From CAYJEO01 sp964369355 (GTDB lineage Bacteria; Bacillota_I; Bacilli_A; RF39; UBA660), in contig CAYJEO010000006.1 of the NCBI GenBank assembly GCA_964369355.1, forward strand, positions 1 to 48,026: DNA of 48,026 nt, read 5' to 3'. Shown piece after piece: positions 42,366-48,026 of this stretch (position 1 is its first letter; every line of letters begins with the position of its first letter). The translations under genes were made by a program, and so were the position numbers. The notes below the pieces were generated by a model. That model worked only from the letters and a program-made list of their open reading frames with translations. It did not search any database and had not been told where the DNA came from.

Positions 42366-42635
42366 TTATCTTCTTAAACCTAAACTTTTAACGATTTCTC
42401 TGTATCTAGTTACGTCATTTTTGAATAAGTAGTTTAATAAACTTCTTCTTTGACCAACTTTTTTAAGTAATCCTCTTCTTGTATGGTAATCGTGTTTGTG
42501 TTCTTTTAAGTGTTCTGTTAAAGCTTTAATTTCTTCTGTTAAAATTGCTACTTGTACTTCTGCTGAACCAGTGTCACCAGCTTTTTTAGCATATTTAGCA
42601 ACGATTTCTGCTTTAAATTCTTTTGTTAATGCCAT
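42366..42635 (-). CDS. rpsO: 30S ribosomal protein S15
   Basis: 89 aa, exactly the family length. GDTGSAEVQVAILTEEIKALTEHLKEHKHDYHTRRGLLKKVGQRRSLLNYL is the uS15 signature. It binds 16S rRNA helices 20-22. A promoter lies at 42715-42743 and two 15-bp direct repeats lie in the leader (42666-42703), where S15 autoregulation sites are found in other bacteria. Confidence 0.98.
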   Translation of the reverse strand: MALTKEFKAEIVAKYAKKAGDTGSAEVQVAILTEEIKALTEHLKEHKHDYHTRRGLLKKVGQRRSLLNYLFKNDVTRYREIVKSLGLRR

Positions 42636-42665
42636 AGTCTAATCTCTCTTTCTTCTTATATTCGC

Positions 42666-42703
42666 TTAATCCGAGAATAAATGTAAATTTAATCCAAGAA
42701 TAA
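42666..42703 (-). repeat. Two 15-bp direct repeats in the rpsO leader
   Basis: TTATTCTCGGATTAA (42666-42680) and TTATTCTTGGATTAA (42689-42703), read on the minus strand, 14 of 15 identical and 8 bases apart. They lie between the rpsO promoter and its ribosome site, so they are in the 5' leader RNA. The GGAU core could form part of an S15 recognition structure; that is inference. Confidence 0.55.
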
Positions 42704-42714
42704 GTACAGATATA

Positions 42715-42743
42715 ATATTACACTATAATATATGAAATTGCAA
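42715..42743 (-). promoter_or_regulatory. Promoter for rpsO-pnp
   Basis: On the minus strand TTGCAA (42738-42743), a 17-bp spacer and TAATAT (42715-42720), at the end of folD. Confidence 0.6.
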
Positions 42744-42748
42744 GTATT

Positions 42749-43579
42749 TTATATGTGTTTACTTAATTTATAACACTTAACTAAGTTTTTAACAACATAA
42801 GCAGTTGTTACTTGACCAACTCCTCCTGGAACTGGTGTTATATATGATGCTTTTTTTTCTACATTATCAAAATCAACATCTCCATATAATTTATCTTCTA
42901 CATTTATACCTACATCAATTACAACAGCACCTTCTTTAACCATATCTTCTTTAATAAAGTGTTTTATTCCTACTGCCGCTACTAATATATCAGCTTTGGA
43001 TGTTATGTTTTTAATATCTTTAGTTTTTGAATGACATAGTGTTACTGTCGCATTATTATTCATAAATAAGTTTACTAAAGGTTTTCCAACTAAGTTAGAA
43101 CGTCCTACTATACATACATTTTTTCCTTCTAAATTAATATCGTAATATTTTAACATATCAATTACTCCAGCTGCTGTACAAGGTACAATACATTCTTTAT
43201 TATGTACTAACATACCAGCATTTAAATCTGTTAGTCCATCTATATCTTTTGTAGGTATAATTGCATTTTGAACTTTAGAAGAATCTAAGTGTTCTGGTAT
43301 TGGCATTTGTACTAATAATCCATCTACTAATTCATCTTCATTTTCCAATCTAATTATGTCTAATAATTTTTCTTCTGTTATAGTTTCTTCTAGTTTTAAA
43401 TGTTTAAAGTTTATTCCTAAAGATACAGCTAATTTTTCTTTATTTTTTATATAAACATTTGAAGCAGAATCATTTCCTACTTGTATAATTGTTAGTCCTA
43501 ATTGTTTTTTAATTTCAATTAAATCTTTTTTTACACTTTCCAAAATTTGTTTTTTTACTAATTTTCCATCTATTAACAT
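42749..43579 (-). CDS. folD: Bifunctional methylenetetrahydrofolate dehydrogenase/cyclohydrolase
   Basis: 276 aa. IIQVGNDSASNVYIKNKEKLAVSLGI (substrate Tyr and catalytic Lys), DGLLVQMPIPEHLD, CTAAGVIDMLKYYDINLEGKNVCIVGRSNLVGKPLVNLF (NADP-binding G-R-S-x-x-V-G) and ITPVPGGVGQVT are all intact. It interconverts 5,10-methylene- and 10-formyl-THF for purine, thymidylate and formyl-Met synthesis. It has its own AGGTGATAAT ribosome site and no neighbour within 60 bases upstream. Confidence 0.97.
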   Translation of the reverse strand: MLIDGKLVKKQILESVKKDLIEIKKQLGLTIIQVGNDSASNVYIKNKEKLAVSLGINFKHLKLEETITEEKLLDIIRLENEDELVDGLLVQMPIPEHLDSSKVQNAIIPTKDIDGLTDLNAGMLVHNKECIVPCTAAGVIDMLKYYDINLEGKNVCIVGRSNLVGKPLVNLFMNNNATVTLCHSKTKDIKNITSKADILVAAVGIKHFIKEDMVKEGAVVIDVGINVEDKLYGDVDFDNVEKKASYITPVPGGVGQVTTAYVVKNLVKCYKLSKHI

Positions 43580-43632
43580 ATTATCACCTATTTAATTATA
43601 CTTTATTTTTTATTATTTTAAAAGAATAAAAA

Positions 43633-43648
43633 AAGACTTTACAGTCTT
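43633..43648 (-). terminator. Terminator of prepilin-like copy 2
   Basis: Stem AAGACT / AGTCTT (43633-43638, 43643-43648), loop GTAA on the minus strand, then T7; it overlaps the gene's stop codon. The stem is the same as that at 37443-37458. Confidence 0.7.
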
Positions 43649-44981
43649 ATTTAATAATTACATTAATTCCTGTTGGGAATTCAGGAGATGATTCTATTTT
43701 ATCTTTTTCCACTTGAGATCTTACATAAATAGTTTCAACTAATGACAACTCAAACATATAATCAACATTATTAACATTCGTCATATCAAAACTACTTATA
43801 TCAATTATAGGAATTTTACTTTTCTTAAACATAGATTCCATATTTGTAACATTTGAAGTATCAAAGTTAGTTAAATCTAAAGTTGTTTCACCAGTGGCTA
43901 ATTTTATACCATTGTATGAAAACATCTTACTCATATTCGTTACATTACTAGTATTTAGTTTTTCTAAACCAATTACTTCATATGAACCTGGGAAATCTTC
44001 CCAACCCGAAAACATACCTGTCATATTCGTTACATTATCTGTATTTAAATTGCTCACATCTAATTTGTCTAGTGATGGTAATACAGAAAATGCGTATGAC
44101 ATATCAGTTGCCTTTTTCGTATTCAAAGATGTTATATCTAATGTTGTTAAATCATGTAATCCTCCAAAAGAATTGTTCATATCAACCACATTAGATGTGT
44201 CAAACATTACTATTCCATTATCAGTAAATGAAATATTTGTGATGCCGTCTAATGCAAATATACTTACCTTTCCATACGAGTAACTTACATTTAATGTTGA
44301 AGGCGCTAATATAATATTTTCACTATGAATTTCTAATGTATACTTATTATTTGCACTATCAACAATTATTTTACCTAATATCGAATTATCATTATCCATC
44401 GATAAATTAAACATGCCATTATCTTGATATAGTTCTCCTGCCGATTTATCTTTATATATAGATAAATTTGTAGCTTTTTTAAATAATATCTCAGAACTCA
44501 TACTACTTGAAATTCCTTCTAGTAAAAGCACATTTTTTATTAAATTATGAAATGTTTCGCCATCAACAAAATAATTTTTTTGAGTTATTATACAATTTTC
44601 TTCAGTTGTAATATCTTCATTAACCTTAACTTCATCTGACAAAATATCTTTTACGTAACATTTATCATCTAAATAAACTGCTATTCCAACATTTCCTTCA
44701 CTATCCATTACTACAGTTGCTTCATCTGGTTTACCAGCATCTAGTTGTATATGCTCATATATATTTGTTGTTCCATCGAATTTAATATCTTCATCTTGTA
44801 TCACTGATAAAGCTTGTAGTGTTTCTGCTCCATCAATTATAAAATCAATTTCTCTTAAGTTTGCTGTATGTCTTGCTTCATCTATTATACCTAAAATAAT
44901 AGGTGTTGTTATTGCCATTATTATTACTAATATAACTAGCACTGCAAGTAATTCTATTAATGTAAATCCTTTTTTCTTCAT
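43647..44981 (-). CDS. Prepilin-like protein fused to BspA/DUF285 repeats, copy 2
   Basis: 444 aa. MKKKGFTLIELLAVLVILVIIM repeats the prepilin signal of copy 1 (cleavage after Gly5, Glu at mature position 5), and the next 100 residues match copy 1 closely (…ANLREIDFIIDGAETL…), including two Cys at about 108 and 129. The repeat region differs: about 265-425 holds five or six NTSNVTNMxxMF units (LDLTNFDTSNVTNMESMF, LNTSNVTNMSKMF). It is a paralogue with a conserved stalk and a diverged, expanded tip, 6 kb from copy 1. Ribosome site GGAGAATAT as in copy 1. Export by a type IV-pilus-like machine is inferred from the signal alone. Confidence 0.88.
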   Translation of the reverse strand: MKKKGFTLIELLAVLVILVIIMAITTPIILGIIDEARHTANLREIDFIIDGAETLQALSVIQDEDIKFDGTTNIYEHIQLDAGKPDEATVVMDSEGNVGIAVYLDDKCYVKDILSDEVKVNEDITTEENCIITQKNYFVDGETFHNLIKNVLLLEGISSSMSSEILFKKATNLSIYKDKSAGELYQDNGMFNLSMDNDNSILGKIIVDSANNKYTLEIHSENIILAPSTLNVSYSYGKVSIFALDGITNISFTDNGIVMFDTSNVVDMNNSFGGLHDLTTLDITSLNTKKATDMSYAFSVLPSLDKLDVSNLNTDNVTNMTGMFSGWEDFPGSYEVIGLEKLNTSNVTNMSKMFSYNGIKLATGETTLDLTNFDTSNVTNMESMFKKSKIPIIDISSFDMTNVNNVDYMFELSLVETIYVRSQVEKDKIESSPEFPTGINVIIK

Positions 44982-45028
44982 TTATATTCTCCTATTCTTT
45001 TATTATTATATCTTATACTAAATAAAAA

Positions 45029-45053
45029 AAACAAGATTTATATATTCTTGTTT
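45029..45053 (-). terminator. Terminator of truB
   Basis: Stem AAACAAGA / TCTTGTTT (45029-45036, 45046-45053), 9-base loop, T7 on the minus strand, directly after the truB stop. Confidence 0.75.
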
Positions 45054-45056
45054 ACA

Positions 45057-45923
45057 TTATTTTAACATTTTCCAAGGTTTTATTCTTGTGTTATCTTTTT
45101 CATATATTTTATAAATTGCTAATGGATTATTATTTTCATCTATAAATAAAACATCTGTATTTTCTCTATTTTCAAGTATTTGACCATTCAATACTTTTTG
45201 TTTTAAATAATCGTCTACTACTACTTTTTTAAAATTATTAATAAATCTATCTATTTTATGTATTTTGATATTATTATTTTTTAAATCATCTAGTGATATA
45301 CATTCTTCTAGTAAAATATCGCCTTGTTTTGTTCTTGTTAAATCAGACATAATACCTATTGTATTTAACTGTTTTGCAATATCTAGTATTAAACTTCTTA
45401 TATATGTTCCTTTTGATACATTTGTTTTAATAGAAAATATTATTTTATTATTAATTCTTTTTATATCGCTTATTAATTCTATTTCATTAATACTTACTTC
45501 TCTTTTAGGTAATATCACTTCTTCATTATTCCTTGCATATTCATACAATTTTTTACCATTTATTTTAACTGCTGAATAAATTGGTACTTCTTGTAAATAT
45601 GTTTTTTTAAATGAGTTTATTACTTTTATTATTTCTTCATCAGTTAGATTAACCATTTCTTCTTTTAAAATATTACCAGTATTATCTAGTGTATCAGTTA
45701 GAGTACCTAAAGTTATTTCTGCTATATATTCTTTATTATGAGCGGTAATTATTTCAACTAATTTAGTGGCAGTTCCAATACACAATATTAATACACCTGT
45801 TGCAAGTGGATCTAATGTTCCTGTATGCCCTATTTTTTTTGTATTCAATATTTTACTTGCAATATTAACACAGTCTCTACTAGTCATATTTTTTTCTTTG
45901 TTTAATAAAATAATTCCGTCCAT
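45057..45923 (-). CDS. truB: tRNA pseudouridine(55) synthase TruB
   Basis: 288 aa. GIILLNKEKNMTSRDCVN, then KKIGHTGTLDPLATGVLILCIG with catalytic Asp38, then YSAVKINGKKLYEYAR and KGTYIRSLILDIAKQL. It makes pseudouridine 55 in the T-loop of tRNAs. The usual rbfA-truB-ribF neighbours are not seen; it is monocistronic here, between two terminators. Confidence 0.96.
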   Translation of the reverse strand: MDGIILLNKEKNMTSRDCVNIASKILNTKKIGHTGTLDPLATGVLILCIGTATKLVEIITAHNKEYIAEITLGTLTDTLDNTGNILKEEMVNLTDEEIIKVINSFKKTYLQEVPIYSAVKINGKKLYEYARNNEEVILPKREVSINEIELISDIKRINNKIIFSIKTNVSKGTYIRSLILDIAKQLNTIGIMSDLTRTKQGDILLEECISLDDLKNNNIKIHKIDRFINNFKKVVVDDYLKQKVLNGQILENRENTDVLFIDENNNPLAIYKIYEKDNTRIKPWKMLK

Positions 45924-45967
45924 AAAAACCCTTCTTTCTTTAACAATTATATATGTTTTTTAAATAA

Positions 45968-45990
45968 AAAACAACTTAAAAAGTTGTTTT
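45968..45990 (-). terminator. Terminator of the YugP-like gene
   Basis: Perfect 10-bp stem AAAACAACTT / AAGTTGTTTT (45968-45977, 45981-45990) with a 3-base loop; it overlaps the stop codon. Confidence 0.8.
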
Positions 45991-46575
45991 AGGTACTAAT
46001 AAATTAACAATATAAACATATTTTAATAATTCAGTTAATTCTTCTTTTTCTTTTATTATTTTTTCTTCTTTTAATACATTTAAAGTGTTTTCTAATATAT
46101 TATCTTGTAAAGGTTTTAATAATAGTAAGAAAGTTATAATACATATAAGTAACATAAATCCATATAGCATTAAAGTAAATGTTGTAAGCAGCCCTGCTAT
46201 AATCATAAAATATGATATTAAACTTAATATTGTAATAAATTGATTAAATAAACATTTAATTTTAATTAAAATATTATTTTCTATTGCATAATAAGAATAA
46301 CTTGCTGCTTCTATTAAATTAAGTAAACTTGTATCATCAAAAGTATTTTCAGATAATCTGATTGATTTTCTAAAAATATCAAAATAGTTTCTTTCTCCTT
46401 TTATTACATAAATATTTTCTATATTATTATTTTCTAAGATTAAGTTAGCTATTTCAACGCCTGATAATTTTGTTTTAATATGATTGAATTTATTATTTAA
46501 TTTTATACTATCTATTTTTATTTTAATTAAAAATAAAATTGATATAACACCTATTAATATAATTATATTATTCAT
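45976..46575 (-). CDS. YugP-like membrane protein lacking the zinc-protease motif
   Basis: 199 aa. The layout follows the YugP family of membrane zinc proteases: N-terminal TM (about 3-18), LSGVEIANLILENNNIENIYVIKG (family: T-G-A-E-V-A-x-x-I-L), KSIRLSENTFDDTSLLNLIEAASYSYYAIE, two further TM helices (about 112-155) and a helical end TELLKYVYIVNLL. Where the family has A-A-H-E-x-G-H-A-I-Q, this protein has AASYSYYAIE (90-99): both His and the Glu are lost, and the preceding D-H-Y is NYF. It is therefore probably not a protease. The gene is otherwise intact with a good AGGTGAT site, 7 bases from cysS, so it is likely in one operon with it. Confidence 0.75.
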   Translation of the reverse strand: MNNIIILIGVISILFLIKIKIDSIKLNNKFNHIKTKLSGVEIANLILENNNIENIYVIKGERNYFDIFRKSIRLSENTFDDTSLLNLIEAASYSYYAIENNILIKIKCLFNQFITILSLISYFMIIAGLLTTFTLMLYGFMLLICIITFLLLLKPLQDNILENTLNVLKEEKIIKEKEELTELLKYVYIVNLLVPKTTF

Positions 46576-46582
46576 AAATCAC

Positions 46583-47971
46583 CTATTTTACTTCGTATGT
46601 TGTTCCTTCTCTTGAATCTTTTATAATAATTCCTTTTTCTTCTAATTCATTTCTTATAGAATCTGCTAAAGTAAAGTCTTTATTTTTTTTAGCTTCATTT
46701 CTCTTTTCAATAGATTGTTCAATGTATTGTTTTAAAGTATCATCAATTACATTTTCTTTTAATAAATCTAAACTTAAAACTAAGTCAAAATTTTCAATTA
46801 ATTTTAATTTAGTTGCATCACTTATATCTGCTTTTAATACATCATATAAAGTAGTAACCGCTAAAGAAGTATTTAAATCATTTTTTAATGCATCTTTAAA
46901 TTGATTGTTATATAAATCAAAGTCTTTTTGATTAAAGTTATTATCTTCTTTTAATGTTTTAATTTTATTAATTAATTTATTATAAGCATTTTGTGTATTT
47001 TCTAATGCTTCATAACTAAATACTAATTGTCTTCTATAGTGTGATTGTAAACAAAACATTCTATAAGCAAGTGGATTGTATCCTTTTTCTTTTAATAAAG
47101 ATAAAGTTAAGAATTCACCTTTTGATTTACTCATTTTACCTGTATTGTCATTTAAGTGTTCAACGTGAACCCAGTAATTACACCATTTGTGTCCTAAATA
47201 AGATTCAGATTGAGCTATTTCATTAGTATGATGTGGGAATATATTATCAACACCACCACAGTGAATGTCTACGTATTCTCCAAAATATCTCATAGCAATA
47301 CCAGAACATTCTATATGCCATCCTGGGTATCCTACTCCAAATGGTGAATCCCATTTTAATTCTTGATTATCAAATTTTGATTTAGTAAACCATAAAACAA
47401 AGTCTTCTTGATTTTTCTTTCCTAAATCTTCTTCAACATCATCTCTTACAGCTGTTTTTAAGTCTTCTTTAGTTTGATTTGTTAATGCATAATATTCTTC
47501 TAATTTAGATGTATCAAAATAAATATTACCAGCAGATTCATAAGCAAATCCTTTATCTAGAAGTCCTTGTATTATTGTAATATATTCATCTATATATTGT
47601 GTTGCAGGTGCTATAATTTCTGGTTTTTGAATATTTAAAGCATCTGTATCTTTGAAAAATGCTTCTGTATACATAGCTGCTATTTCTAATACAGTTTTAT
47701 TTTCTCTTTTTGCACCTTTTAACATTTTATCTTCACCAGTATCAGCATCACTTGTTAAATGACCAACATCTGTTATATTCATAACTCTTAAAACATCATA
47801 GCCTACATAATTTAATGATTTTTCTAAAATATCTTCCATTATATATGTTCTTAAGTTTCCTATATGTGCGTAATGATATACTGTAGGTCCACAAGTATAA
47901 AGATTTACTTTCTTACCATCATTTGGTATAAAATCTTCTGTAAGTCTTGTTAACGTATTGTATAATTTCAT
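46583..47971 (-). CDS. cysS: Cysteinyl-tRNA synthetase
   Basis: 462 aa. Class I motifs: YTCGPTVYHYAHIGNLRTYI (zinc Cys27 plus the H-I-G-N form of HIGH), GWHIECSGIAMRYFG (second zinc Cys), HCGGVDNIFPHHTNEIAQSE and the KMSKS loop GKMSKSKGEFLT. The C-terminal DALR and anticodon-binding helical part is present. It charges tRNA-Cys. Ribosome site AAGGTGAT. No T-box can be seen in the 55 bases left upstream. Confidence 0.97.
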   Translation of the reverse strand: MKLYNTLTRLTEDFIPNDGKKVNLYTCGPTVYHYAHIGNLRTYIMEDILEKSLNYVGYDVLRVMNITDVGHLTSDADTGEDKMLKGAKRENKTVLEIAAMYTEAFFKDTDALNIQKPEIIAPATQYIDEYITIIQGLLDKGFAYESAGNIYFDTSKLEEYYALTNQTKEDLKTAVRDDVEEDLGKKNQEDFVLWFTKSKFDNQELKWDSPFGVGYPGWHIECSGIAMRYFGEYVDIHCGGVDNIFPHHTNEIAQSESYLGHKWCNYWVHVEHLNDNTGKMSKSKGEFLTLSLLKEKGYNPLAYRMFCLQSHYRRQLVFSYEALENTQNAYNKLINKIKTLKEDNNFNQKDFDLYNNQFKDALKNDLNTSLAVTTLYDVLKADISDATKLKLIENFDLVLSLDLLKENVIDDTLKQYIEQSIEKRNEAKKNKDFTLADSIRNELEEKGIIIKDSREGTTYEVK

Positions 47972-48026
47972 ATTATCACCTTCCTAGGTATTCATTATAC
48001 CATATACTATATATATATTCAAATAA

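Noticed and set aside
1..48026. Mycoplasma-type code (TGA as Trp)
   Set aside because: Trp residues at conserved places are encoded by TGG and several genes end in TGA (for example lspA), so the standard bacterial code is used.
1..48026. tRNA, rRNA, CRISPR or transposon genes
   Set aside because: No cloverleaf, rRNA core, regularly spaced repeat or transposase motif was seen when reading the intergenic regions; all gaps are short and hold terminators or promoters.

Overview
The window comes from a very AT-rich, low-GC Gram-positive (Bacillota/Mycoplasmatota-type) anaerobe, probably an uncultured host-associated lineage near the wall-bearing 'Mollicutes'/RF39 or Erysipelotrichia groups. That placement is inference. 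What can be seen is the standard code (Trp is TGG, TGA is a stop), AGGAGG or AGGTGA ribosome sites, anaerobic ribonucleotide reductase (nrdDG), a peptidoglycan and division cluster (murG-murB-ftsQ-ftsA-ftsZ), and sporulation genes (spoIIGA, sigE, sigG, ylmC/ymxH, ylbD). Nearly all genes are on the minus strand. A run of exactly 100 N inside a P-type ATPase gene shows that this is a draft scaffold.

Layout. 1-8 kb: a truncated DUF2207 membrane protein, a GNAT protein, an unknown protein, an ASCH protein, an HD hydrolase, a small two-gene membrane cassette bracketed by a 54-bp repeat of the queH 3' end, queH, a rhomboid protease, TspO, an RluD-type pseudouridine synthase and lspA. 8.7-13.4 kb: ylmC, an unknown membrane-anchored protein, a MacB-like ABC pair and sigG. 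13.4-19.8 kb: a membrane metallopeptidase, a Ca2+-type P-type ATPase with the gap, a degenerate sigma-70 paralogue, a SigE/SigK-like sigma factor, sigE and spoIIGA. 19.8-25.9 kb: ftsZ, ftsA, ftsQ, murB, murG, yqeY and rpsU. 26-28.8 kb: a compact peptide-export locus with a C39-peptidase ABC exporter, a small membrane accessory protein, two double-glycine-leader peptides (one apparently starting at ATA) and a tiny hydrophobic ORF. 28.9-36.2 kb: rsmD, ylbE, ylbD, a FemX-like ligase, an acyltransferase, dut, nrdG, nrdD and a divergent Crp/Fnr regulator. 36.2-48 kb: two prepilin-like proteins fused to BspA/DUF285 repeats, a phosphodiester glycosidase (NAGPA) protein, a DUF6273-like surface protein, pnp, rpsO, folD, truB, a YugP-like protein without its zinc motif, and cysS.

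How the genes work together. Cell-wall synthesis and division (murG to ftsZ) lead directly into the mother-cell sporulation switch (spoIIGA processing pro-sigE), as in classical spore formers, but sigG is separated from sigE by extra genes including two more sigma-like proteins. nrdD/nrdG/dut supply deoxynucleotides anaerobically, with a palindrome between nrdD and the Crp/Fnr gene. The peptide locus has the parts of a two-peptide bacteriocin or signal system and is the best candidate for something undescribed. No rRNA, tRNA, CRISPR array or transposase gene was recognised, and no intergenic stretch exceeds about 200 bases.
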